DNA of 59,709 nt from a virus. The stretch covers positions 1-59,709 of the IMG/VR virus record IMGVR_UViG_3300024999_000116. One strand, 5' to 3'. A program made the translations under genes and the position numbers. The notes beneath the pieces were generated by a model. The model was not told the DNA's origin. It saw only the letters and a list, made by a program, of their open reading frames with translations, and searched no databases. How positions within the stretch are numbered: the stretch's first letter is position 1; the number at the start of each line of letters is the position of its first letter. Positions 16,036 through 24,607 of this stretch are shown here, in pieces.

Positions 16036-17011
16036 TATTCAAGGAAAAAATCCTGTCGGAGTAACGGCGGCAAATACTAACCCCGTCACTATCGGCGGTG
16101 TTAATGGTGACAATGATATAGTAGGTTTAGTCCTAAATGCCGACGGTTCAATCACCGCAAAACTAGCGGCAGGTACGGCAATTATTGGTAAGTTTATTCC
16201 TGTAGATGCTGACGGTGACGAGAAGTTTACAGATGCTAATCCTGGGAAGGTGACTGCCACACTAACTGGTAGTAGAGACGCAGGGGTACTTCATCGGTCG
16301 GCAATCGCTACCGTTGATAAAGTGCCAACCGTAACCATTACCGCCGCCGACTCAGCAACAGATGGTTCGCTTACTGCCGTTGCTCACGGTATTGGTGTCG
16401 CTCCCGGTAACTTATACGGATCGGCAGGGGTATCTGCATTGGTAACAGTTACCCCGACCGTAAATAAGTCGATAGACGTAACGATTCCACAGGCAACCGG
16501 AGCAGAGTATTATGATATTTTCCTCTCAACTTCAACAACCTCTCCCTTGTGGGTTGCAAGAGTCACTGAATCACAGAGGGCAGCAGGTTGTGCTATTACT
16601 GCGGTGGGGACTGTCGGTTTAGGAGGTAGTGCAGGCGTTGTAAATGTGCAGGTTGTTGGGACAGGAATATCCTCAGTAAGTGCCGTATTTTCTCAAAACA
16701 ACGCTTATACTCCTAGTAGTATAACTGAAATTGACTGTACTGGCAAACTTAAAGCTATTATAAACTTAAAATTAGTTGTTGCTGATTTACGCTCTGCTCC
16801 TGCTGTAAATATCATTCCTTTTTATAAAAATCAGGTATCCGGTGATTGGCATCAAGGGCAATTACTATCTTTATCCCCTTTGGCCGGGCTTGGGCAAAGT
16901 TTATACCAAACATTTGAACTCGATGTTAGTGCTGTGGAAGGATTGGTACTGCTTATTAGTCTAATTAGTGGTCAAAATGCCTCAGTGAGTATATGGGTTG
17001 ATTTGTTATGA
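16016..17011 (+). CDS. Beta-rich virion protein
   Basis: The product of about 330 residues starts near GTG 16016, overlapping the zinc-finger gene; the exact start is uncertain. It is nearly all beta, with Gly/Ala/Thr/Val repeats and an Ig/FN3-like module (GAEYYDIFLSTSTTSPLWVA). A compact C-terminal domain ends SVSIWVDLL. It is probably a head fibre or tail component. It overlaps the next gene by ATGA. Confidence 0.6.
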   Translation: MLKIATNIQGKNPVGVTAANTNPVTIGGVNGDNDIVGLVLNADGSITAKLAAGTAIIGKFIPVDADGDEKFTDANPGKVTATLTGSRDAGVLHRSAIATVDKVPTVTITAADSATDGSLTAVAHGIGVAPGNLYGSAGVSALVTVTPTVNKSIDVTIPQATGAEYYDIFLSTSTTSPLWVARVTESQRAAGCAITAVGTVGLGGSAGVVNVQVVGTGISSVSAVFSQNNAYTPSSITEIDCTGKLKAIINLKLVVADLRSAPAVNIIPFYKNQVSGDWHQGQLLSLSPLAGLGQSLYQTFELDVSAVEGLVLLISLISGQNASVSIWVDLL

Positions 17012-17796
17012 GAACACCTATACTAAAAAAGCCTAGTTTATTAAAACCTATTTTGTTGCCTCAATTACCTAACAATTTATTATCCAATGGACTACTGCTA
17101 GAGTGGAGGTTTAATGAAGGTATTGGTCAGGTGGTCAATGATTATTCTGGTAACGGGTATCAGGGGCAACTCGGTCCCACTCCCGGTATTGATACAGGCG
17201 ACCCAGAATGGACAAGAGAGGGGCTTGTTTTAACTACAGATGATGTTGTTAAACATGATAGTGATGGTGTTTTTACCTCGAATACTGTAAAGACCATAAT
17301 CATGGTAATCAAGGATTATGTTTCTGCCGGTTTTTTACTTTCATTCGGGAATTCAACCTACCCGACTTTTAGTAATGGGTTAACCTGGCTTAACATTAGG
17401 AACCTTAGTATAGGTGGATTTAATGTTGTATACCCAACATCTGTTGGGAGTATAAACACCGGGGCAGGGGTTAGGCTAGATTTTAATAATTGGGTTTGTC
17501 TAGGAATAACTTTAACAGGTAGACCTGCAATTACTGGTGATATATCAGGAATATCTTTGTATACAAACGATGAACGTAAATACTTGACAGGTTTAACCTC
17601 TAGTGGTTCATCTCAACCCTATGAAGCCGGCGGTTTTGGTATAGGTTACTTTTATCCTAGAAATAATTCTATAGTAAGTAAATTAGCTATAGCATATTTG
17701 GCCATTTACAATCGTGTTTTAACAGAGTATGAGTATCTATTAAATTATGCAATACTACAAAAAAAATTGAGCGAAAGGGGGATATTCTTACCATGA
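17008..17796 (+). CDS. LamG-like lectin-fold virion protein
   Basis: The 262-residue protein has a concanavalin/LamG pattern: LLLEWRFNEGIGQVVNDYSG near residue 30, a jelly-roll middle, and LAIYNRVLTEYE near the end. Such domains bind glycans or hold fibres together. It overlaps both neighbours by ATGA. Confidence 0.7.
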   Translation: MRTPILKKPSLLKPILLPQLPNNLLSNGLLLEWRFNEGIGQVVNDYSGNGYQGQLGPTPGIDTGDPEWTREGLVLTTDDVVKHDSDGVFTSNTVKTIIMVIKDYVSAGFLLSFGNSTYPTFSNGLTWLNIRNLSIGGFNVVYPTSVGSINTGAGVRLDFNNWVCLGITLTGRPAITGDISGISLYTNDERKYLTGLTSSGSSQPYEAGGFGIGYFYPRNNSIVSKLAIAYLAIYNRVLTEYEYLLNYAILQKKLSERGIFLP

Positions 17797-18011
17797 TAAT
17801 AATTTTTAACTCAATAGAGGAGTTAAATGCGGTCACTTCTCCTTTGCCCTCAGGGGTATATATAGGAATACCGCTTGTCTCTTTAGATGGGAGAGTTGCA
17901 ATATCACATAGTTTTACTACCGAGGACGCTCAAGTTTTGTTCGCGGCGGGTGGTTATGAGGTGGGGAGTATCCCTGCCGATTGGCAATACCCACCGGAGG
18001 ATGAATGGTAA
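17793..18011 (+). CDS. Small tail-fibre-associated protein
   Basis: The 72-residue product starts in the ATGA overlap. It has alternating short strands and an acidic, Trp- and Pro-containing end (PADWQYPPEDEW). It is translationally coupled to the lectin-fold gene; its function is unknown. Confidence 0.55.
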   Translation: MIIIFNSIEELNAVTSPLPSGVYIGIPLVSLDGRVAISHSFTTEDAQVLFAAGGYEVGSIPADWQYPPEDEW

Positions 18012-18108
18012 GGTTATTAAACTAACGAAAATGCGTTTATGACATAACTGCAATACTGGATAGATATTGAGTTTGAGTTAATATTCGTGCAGTTAGTTAA
18101 ATAGTTAG

Positions 18109-18137
18109 TTGATTAAATAACTTATTCATGGTATAAT
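18109..18137 (+). promoter_or_regulatory. Promoter of the recombinase gene
   Basis: TTGATT (18109-18114), 17 nt, and TATAAT (18132-18137) lie 35 nt before the start. AGTTAGTTAAATAGTTAGTTG just upstream is a short direct repeat that could be part of an attachment or operator site. Confidence 0.7.
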
Positions 18138-18171
18138 GTTCTTGTAAATAAAGGTTAGGGGGCGTTATACT

Positions 18172-19017
18172 ATGAAATTATCTTCATTATGGTCTATGTA
18201 TAAAAAAGATAAGGCAATTGCTGGATACTCAACTCATACACTAAAAGCATATGAACTACAATTCAAGTTGCTCATAAATCATATTGGAGAAGTCGATATT
18301 GATAGCATTGCTTGTGCTCAATTAAAAGACTATTTATATGCAAATATCCACCTTAAGCCTGCTAGTTTGGGGCATAGGGTAAGATTTATGAGGTCATTTT
18401 TTAAATGGGCAAATAGCGAGGGTTATTCTACTAATAATCCGGCGGAAAAAATAAAAGAACCAAAGGTTAAGGATAAAACTCCTAAATATTTATCGGATGA
18501 AGAAGTATCTAAACTTATTAATTCATGCGAAACTCCATTAGAAGAGACAATATTATGGTTTCTATACTCTACCGGTTGTAGAATCGGCGAAATATCAAAA
18601 ATAGATAAATGCGATATAAATTGGGATAATAACTCTATAATAGTTGCAGGAAAGGGAGGTAAGTCGAGGACTGTTTATTTTGATGATAAATGCAAAGACA
18701 TATTAAGTAAATATCTTAATTCCAGAAATGACACAGAACGAGCATTAATATCAACAGAAAGAGTGCCGCATAGAATGAGTGTTGCTCAAATAAGGTGTAT
18801 ATTAAAAAGAATATCTTTACGGTCAGGCATAACTAATAATATATATCCCCACAAACTAAGACACTCATACGCAACACATTTACTTAATAACGGTGCTCCG
18901 ATAGAAGCAATTAGAGAGTTGCTAGGTCATTGCAATATTGATAGCACATTAATTTATGCTAGACTAACGGAGCAGGGCAAGAAGAATATTTACAATAAAT
19001 GCTTTAATAACCACTAA
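18172..19017 (+). CDS. Tyrosine recombinase (XerC/D-like integrase)
   Basis: The 281-residue protein has an N-terminal SAM-like core-binding domain and a complete catalytic set: Arg in TGCRIGEI, Lys in GKGGKSR, HxxR in HKLRHSYATHLL, His in LLGHCNID and the nucleophile Tyr in LIYARL. It is compact like XerC/XerD rather than a classical phage integrase. It could integrate the phage, resolve multimers or invert fibre genes. Its own promoter and terminator inside the tail module mark it as a guest cassette. Confidence 0.88.
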   Translation: MKLSSLWSMYKKDKAIAGYSTHTLKAYELQFKLLINHIGEVDIDSIACAQLKDYLYANIHLKPASLGHRVRFMRSFFKWANSEGYSTNNPAEKIKEPKVKDKTPKYLSDEEVSKLINSCETPLEETILWFLYSTGCRIGEISKIDKCDINWDNNSIIVAGKGGKSRTVYFDDKCKDILSKYLNSRNDTERALISTERVPHRMSVAQIRCILKRISLRSGITNNIYPHKLRHSYATHLLNNGAPIEAIRELLGHCNIDSTLIYARLTEQGKKNIYNKCFNNH

Positions 19018-19037
19018 TTTAGTGGTTATTTTATTTT
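19009..19037 (+). terminator. Terminator of the recombinase gene
   Basis: AACCACT (19009-19015) pairs with AGTGGTT (19021-19027) and is followed by ATTTTATTTT. Confidence 0.85.
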
Positions 19038-19072
19038 AGGTAGGTCCCATTTTACATAAAGCAGGTGATCTA

Positions 19073-19912
19073 ATGTCATTTACCCTAACAAATTGCAAGG
19101 CACTCGTTGACTCATGGACACAGGAGAGCGTCGATAATGCAGATCTTCTTTTATGGGGCAGAGAGTGTCTAAGAAATAATATCCCGTCAAGGCTGTGGCT
19201 AGAGAACACAAAACTATTCATGGCATCGGCAAAGAAATTCTACAGTCTGCCGAGCGACTTTGTGAGTTTGGTCAGTCTATTTACGAGTATAGGTTATCCT
19301 GCTGGACTTGCTGTAATCTCCGAAGGAACGACAGGTTCAACGGTATACGGATACCGAATAACTGCCATAAATGATGATAACGAAACAATTGCCTGCCCTG
19401 AGATTAAAACTACCTCCGGTAACGCTACGCTATCAGAAACAGACTACAATGCCCTTTCGTGGACAGCGGTAACAGGTGCATTATCCTATGCCATATATCG
19501 CACCACAGGAGGCACTACGCAAGGGTTAATCGGTACTGCAACCGAAACTACCTTCAATGATACAGGACTTGTAGGCGACGGTGAGAGCGTACCTATTGAG
19601 GATACAACAGGCATTAAATACACCAATTTCACCATTCGCAACCGCAAAATATCGTTCTATGATGCCGACACATATGCCATGTCCTACATTGCCCGTCCTG
19701 ACGTTGCCGCCATAACCGATAATGTACCTCTTATTGATGCCTGCGAGTATGCAATTGCTAAATATATTACTTCACGTTACCGCAGCGCAGAGGATTCGGA
19801 CGATGCAGATGCAAGTCGTTGGTTACAAGAATTCTATGGTTCCATTGCTGACCTGATTAATGAAAATGAACTCGATAGCAAAGATTCATTCCAGATAAAG
19901 GCGGTGTGGTGA
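19073..19912 (+). CDS. Head-tail adaptor with inserted Ig-like domain
   Basis: In this 279-residue protein, the first 80 residues and last 80 form a helical connector as in P22 gp4-type adaptors (FYSLPSDFVSL; DACEYAIAKYITSRYRSAED). Between them, about residues 80-175, lies an FN3/Ig-like module (GSTVYGYRITAIND; GALSYAIYRTTGG). It should join the portal to the tail. The inserted domain probably decorates the neck. Confidence 0.7.
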   Translation: MSFTLTNCKALVDSWTQESVDNADLLLWGRECLRNNIPSRLWLENTKLFMASAKKFYSLPSDFVSLVSLFTSIGYPAGLAVISEGTTGSTVYGYRITAINDDNETIACPEIKTTSGNATLSETDYNALSWTAVTGALSYAIYRTTGGTTQGLIGTATETTFNDTGLVGDGESVPIEDTTGIKYTNFTIRNRKISFYDADTYAMSYIARPDVAAITDNVPLIDACEYAIAKYITSRYRSAEDSDDADASRWLQEFYGSIADLINENELDSKDSFQIKAVW

Positions 19913-21384
19913 TGCCTCCTGTCATTCCGAAGCGTACCGGATCAGCAAACAAGCAGTCACTTAGTATAAAGGGTTTTCGAGGCATCAACGCCCAACATAC
20001 CAGGCAGATAGGCGAACCTTCTGCCGGTAAAAACTTCGTTGTGCAAAACAGTATATTAAGAACCAGGGATGGGTGTAGTTTAGTTACTTCCGATTTTCCT
20101 GCCGCTATCAAAAGCATACATCAAGCACCAAAAGTTGGGATGGAAACTAAACTTGTGGTTGAGGCCGGTACTACTATCTATCGCAGGACAACGGAAGCAG
20201 GGGAATGGGAGGCAATACAGTCATCGTCAACGAGTTATGGGTTTAGTAGTGTATTATGGGCTATCGTTGATGAAAACGGCAGTGTTTCAAGTAATCTATA
20301 CCTGGCCGGTGGTGGTACTAATAAGTTATATGTCTACAGTATTGATACAGGTACTATAGGTGTTTGGAGTAATATGGACCCCATTATGAGTGGCGTTATG
20401 CCGACCATGGAATTCCTTTGTAAACACGAAGGGCGTATGTTCGGTTGGGGTTTAAACTCAGCTTACCCAAACAGAATATATTTTTGCGGATATGACGAAA
20501 CCGATGCAAAAAATGTTAGTGCAGAATATTGGCCGGAGGATTTCTGGCTTGATGTTAGCGGTTCTGCTGCCGAACCTGTTTTGGATGCTATTTCATTAGA
20601 TGGATATATGCTTGTCTTAACTCCGAGAAGACACTACAGGGTTTATTTTGCTGACGAAAGCAATATCAGCATAGACGAAGTCGGGAAAATTGGTATGTAT
20701 AAAGTTAGGTGTGCGGCAAAGGTTGGTAACTACTGCCTATGGTTAACTCAGGAAGATGGCAAATTCAGAGTATACGCCTATTCCGGGAGTGAAGCGGTTC
20801 CCGTTAGTCAGAATGTAGAGGAATTGTTCTCCGATTATTCATTTACAAATGCGTTTGCTTTTGAAAATGGCGGCGAATTCTGGCTTGTGCTGCCCGGTAG
20901 TCCTACGAACAAAACAACGGTATTCGTCTATGATCTAAAGGATTGGTTTATCTATGAGTACCCGTTTGTGATTAACTGCGCCGGTGCTTTCGGTGCGGTG
21001 ACGGGCAGGGAGTATGTTCACCTTGGCCTAAACGATAACCGGATAGTTAAGTTGGATGGCAGTCTGACTGATTTAGGTACGGGTATTACCTCTGAATTAG
21101 TAATAGGTTCAATAAGTTCATTAGGCAGAAAAACAAAAATTAAGCGACTATGGTTAACTGCCGAACCTACTAATGATTTCGATATTGATGTTTACCCTAC
21201 AAGTGACCGGGGAGCAGAAGGATCTGCTATAACTGCTGAGTTTACTACTGGAGTACAGGAAACGGTTGAGGTAAAAATAGCAGGCACTAAGGGTAGAAAC
21301 AATTCACTGAGATTATCTACTACAGACAGGATAAGCGGTCTTAAAAGTGGTTCTATAACTGCGGTAGTGGGGGCGTTAAAGTAA
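19912..21384 (+). CDS. Beta-propeller tail/DNA-stabilisation protein
   Basis: The 490-residue protein begins with a basic arm (SLSIKGFRGINAQHTRQIGE), followed by repeated WD-like strands (LVVEAGTTIYRRT; NLYLAGGGTNKLYVYSID; GYMLVLTPRRHYRVYF). This matches the P22 gp10-like propeller that closes the portal-tail junction. Its ATG overlaps the adaptor stop. Confidence 0.65.
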   Translation: MPPVIPKRTGSANKQSLSIKGFRGINAQHTRQIGEPSAGKNFVVQNSILRTRDGCSLVTSDFPAAIKSIHQAPKVGMETKLVVEAGTTIYRRTTEAGEWEAIQSSSTSYGFSSVLWAIVDENGSVSSNLYLAGGGTNKLYVYSIDTGTIGVWSNMDPIMSGVMPTMEFLCKHEGRMFGWGLNSAYPNRIYFCGYDETDAKNVSAEYWPEDFWLDVSGSAAEPVLDAISLDGYMLVLTPRRHYRVYFADESNISIDEVGKIGMYKVRCAAKVGNYCLWLTQEDGKFRVYAYSGSEAVPVSQNVEELFSDYSFTNAFAFENGGEFWLVLPGSPTNKTTVFVYDLKDWFIYEYPFVINCAGAFGAVTGREYVHLGLNDNRIVKLDGSLTDLGTGITSELVIGSISSLGRKTKIKRLWLTAEPTNDFDIDVYPTSDRGAEGSAITAEFTTGVQETVEVKIAGTKGRNNSLRLSTTDRISGLKSGSITAVVGALK

Positions 21385-22508
21385 TGAAAATACCTAAGAC
21401 GGTACAATTAAATTATGGTGATTCTCCGGGGAATAGGAATTTGATTGATGCAATAAACGGTAATATGCGTGCTATTGTTAGTTATTTGCGCCACTTGAAT
21501 ATTCCCGTACCTGATAGTGCTGGAGTTTATGAGACATTGCAAGTAGGCGATACTAAGCAGTTAACGCCAATATCAGCAACTCCGTCCGATGCAACGATAA
21601 CATATACTTCTAGTGATACCGCAATTGCAACGGTAAATTCTGGTGGTTTAGTAACAGCAGTAGCGGCAGGGGAAGTAACAATTACCATAACCGGGGCAAA
21701 GTCAGGTTCGGTTGATGGAACCGTTGATATTGATTTTGTTATTATCCCAAGTACACAAGTAAAACTGGAAATACCTGCAACTATACTGGAATTATTCTTA
21801 GCTAATAATATGGATACTATTGTAGACAAGTATGGAATAAATCCAGCGTTTGTTCGCATGTACCCTAATAAGTGCTGGAATAGTGGTTTTGAGGGTTTTA
21901 ATCCGGTAAATCTTAAACCTCACTACTGGTCAGCAGGTGTGGTAAGTCCAGTTGCTACTTTTAACGGTAATTTTAGCCTTAAACTTACTAATGGTCAGGC
22001 GTGTCAGCAAGAACAGGTTGCAGGTGTGGGAATGGCTGACCCTGCGTGGTGGTCTGAGTTCTCACCTTATACGAGGGTAGCATTTAAGGCTAAGGGTGGT
22101 CCCGTAACGGTAAGTGTACATAAACTATCTGACAACTCAACATTAACCCTAACTGACGAGAATGGGACTATAGGAACATCTATAACCTATGCCTCTGCAT
22201 CTGATTGGTCTGTAGGTCATAGGACATTTAGGGTGGATACATCCGTAACTCCCGGTAAGATATATGTTAAATTTACAGCAGGCGGTACGGTTTACATTGA
22301 TGATGTGGACATAACCCCTGACTTTACGGGTAAGTGGCCTATGCTTTATCAAGATGGGCCTAAGTCTTTAGGTGTGGGTGCGGTGTCTTTTAATCCGGTG
22401 ACGGGAGGGGTGGTGTTAATTCATCCGGTAGGTGTAATACCTGTAGTAATTTTTAATAACGCTTATGATGTACCTGTAGGTAAAAGTACATTTACATTAG
22501 TAAGTTAG
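21384..22508 (+). CDS. Tail fibre with bacterial Ig-like (BIG2) domain
   Basis: Of 374 residues, about 55-120 are a BIG2 domain (TKQLTPISATPSDATITYTS; GLVTAVAAGEVTITI). A jelly-roll, carbohydrate-binding-like domain follows (CWNSGFEGFNPVNLKPHYW to TVYIDDVDITPDF). The start shares one base with the previous stop. Surface binding is the likely role. Confidence 0.7.
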   Translation: MKIPKTVQLNYGDSPGNRNLIDAINGNMRAIVSYLRHLNIPVPDSAGVYETLQVGDTKQLTPISATPSDATITYTSSDTAIATVNSGGLVTAVAAGEVTITITGAKSGSVDGTVDIDFVIIPSTQVKLEIPATILELFLANNMDTIVDKYGINPAFVRMYPNKCWNSGFEGFNPVNLKPHYWSAGVVSPVATFNGNFSLKLTNGQACQQEQVAGVGMADPAWWSEFSPYTRVAFKAKGGPVTVSVHKLSDNSTLTLTDENGTIGTSITYASASDWSVGHRTFRVDTSVTPGKIYVKFTAGGTVYIDDVDITPDFTGKWPMLYQDGPKSLGVGAVSFNPVTGGVVLIHPVGVIPVVIFNNAYDVPVGKSTFTLVS

Positions 22509-22518
22509 GGGTGGTTTA

Positions 22519-23169
22519 ATGGCTGCAAGGTCGGCTCTTTTGGCGGGAACGGGTACGGGTTGGACACTGGCAAATTCCCTTCTCGCAGTAATGATAGACT
22601 TTATCTTAGTTAACCCTGAGTTTTCTCTTATAAGTGATACGGGAATGAGTACCACAGCAACAAGGGCAATAATTATACAGTGCGGTACAAGTCAGCATTA
22701 TCTAAAGTTTTATACTTCGGAAACTTCTATATTTATCGCTACTATGGATATAGCAAATTCATCAGCACTAGGTACAAAAGAGTCAACGGTAGCACTAATT
22801 AACGCCACATGGTTTTACGCTTACGAGGGTACGTATAATTTCCTATGTAGATCGACTGGATATGCTGGCACATTCGCTAGTTATACGATTACGGATGATA
22901 GTAGGTATTGGCTAGATAACACTTATGAGCCTACATCTGACACTACCGCTACACTTGAAATGCCTTACTTCACTAAGAAAGTAGTTGACGGTGCATTACT
23001 TACGATACAACCGAGACTTCATATGGCAGGCACTTATGTAGTCGGGGCGTGTCAGGAGTTATATGCCGTACCCACGACCATAGACGGGTTTGTGTATCCT
23101 AACGTAATAACGGATGGCACTAATCAATATCTCGTTTTGCAGGCTAATTTAATTTTTAAACTATCTTAA
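22519..23169 (+). CDS. Beta-rich virion protein
   Basis: The 216-residue product is rich in Thr, Ala and aromatic residues with alternating strands. No family is recognised. It sits within the tail/fibre operon 10 nt after the BIG2 fibre and is probably structural. Confidence 0.55.
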   Translation: MAARSALLAGTGTGWTLANSLLAVMIDFILVNPEFSLISDTGMSTTATRAIIIQCGTSQHYLKFYTSETSIFIATMDIANSSALGTKESTVALINATWFYAYEGTYNFLCRSTGYAGTFASYTITDDSRYWLDNTYEPTSDTTATLEMPYFTKKVVDGALLTIQPRLHMAGTYVVGACQELYAVPTTIDGFVYPNVITDGTNQYLVLQANLIFKLS

Positions 23170-23181
23170 AGAGGTGATGGT

Positions 23182-24594
23182 ATGGCTCAACAATGGATTC
23201 GCAATTTATTCCCTAACGCACAGTGGAACGCACAGGACAGAACAATCGGTTTGCCGGGAGGCGTAACTCTCCGAGAGGGACAAGGGTTTACTATCGGAGC
23301 AGACAACAAAGCTATGGTAGACGGTCCTAATTCGCTTGTCAGTCCCTATCTAAGCGCACCTAAAGCACAAGTAGACCCTACAAAGTTTGGTCAATACTAT
23401 GGCATGGGAGAGCAGTTATATGGTGGTTTGCGTGATGCAAGGCTAAATTCCCTACAAACTGAAACTGGTAATAAGCGCACTCAGTTGGGATTAAATTATA
23501 AAGATTCGATGGATACAACCAGGGAGAATGAAGGTAAGTCCCTCATGGGTCTTTCTGCAAGTATCGCAAATCGAGGCATGGGTAGTAGTGGTGTAGCAAA
23601 TTATCAAAGAAAACAGATGCAAGGCGAGTACGATAAGAAGTATGACTTTATCGGCAAAAACAGGGACGAACAAATGGCCGGTTTAGCCAGCTCAGAACTT
23701 GCAGCACAGAAGGAACTCGATGCACAGTTACAGAATCAGTCGTTTCTGTATGCTCAGGGACTAATGGACAGGGACTTAAATTCTGAGCAACAGACACGGA
23801 ATAATATGGTTAATTATCTACAGGGATTAGCTGAACGTGGGGATAGTTTAGATCAACAACAATGGCAGAGGGGCGTTACTGAGGCCGGATTGACGGGTAA
23901 TTACAACGGACAAAATACAATATCGGCACGTAGCGTACTTGCAGGATTAAGCGGCATTGACCCGACGACAAAGCAATACACTTTAACAGGTAGAAGTACC
24001 TTGTCCGGCATAACCGGAGTAGACCCGGCGACAGGACAGGCGACATATGATGCTAGAAATGCCGACAGGGAGTATGCGTTACGGAGAGACTTGAATAATG
24101 CACAAGTAAGAGGTAGTACCGCAGGAGAGAGACAAAACGCCGCTACTGCTGACCTACTTAATAAGGCGGTTGGTCGATACAAAGAGAATATGCAAAAAAG
24201 CTTGAAGTATCCCGGTTATTATACAGTTAGTTCTTTGTTGAGCGATCCTGAGTGGATGGTTGCGGCGAAGAAGTCAGGCGCAAATAGTAAGGATGCTATT
24301 GATATGTTACTGACATCTATTGGGACAACTCCTGCTGAATTCTTCACTGGGGAAACTGCTAAGTTATTGCCGCTATATAATCAATTGGGCGGCGGTGCAT
24401 CAATCAAGGAAGATAAGGAACAGGTAAGAAATAATGCTTTAGGAAGTGCATATCAAACAATAGATAACGCATACCAACAAGGAATGTCACCAGCAGAAAT
24501 CAAGCAAATGGTTCGTTCCGATGCTGCAAGTTTGGCTCAATATGGAATTAAGGTTCAAGATGTTTTGGATTACGTTGATAATTATAATTACTAG
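23182..24594 (+). CDS. Internal virion / tail protein
   Basis: The 470-residue protein starts with a short strand module (WNAQDRTIGLPGGVTLREGQ) similar to copper-amine-oxidase N-domain repeats. Long Gln/Asn/Arg-rich helices follow. Together with the next giant gene this resembles podovirus ejection proteins; the assignment rests on composition and order. Confidence 0.5.
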   Translation: MAQQWIRNLFPNAQWNAQDRTIGLPGGVTLREGQGFTIGADNKAMVDGPNSLVSPYLSAPKAQVDPTKFGQYYGMGEQLYGGLRDARLNSLQTETGNKRTQLGLNYKDSMDTTRENEGKSLMGLSASIANRGMGSSGVANYQRKQMQGEYDKKYDFIGKNRDEQMAGLASSELAAQKELDAQLQNQSFLYAQGLMDRDLNSEQQTRNNMVNYLQGLAERGDSLDQQQWQRGVTEAGLTGNYNGQNTISARSVLAGLSGIDPTTKQYTLTGRSTLSGITGVDPATGQATYDARNADREYALRRDLNNAQVRGSTAGERQNAATADLLNKAVGRYKENMQKSLKYPGYYTVSSLLSDPEWMVAAKKSGANSKDAIDMLLTSIGTTPAEFFTGETAKLLPLYNQLGGGASIKEDKEQVRNNALGSAYQTIDNAYQQGMSPAEIKQMVRSDAASLAQYGIKVQDVLDYVDNYNY

Positions 24595-24607
24595 GTGGGG
24601 TGATTAG

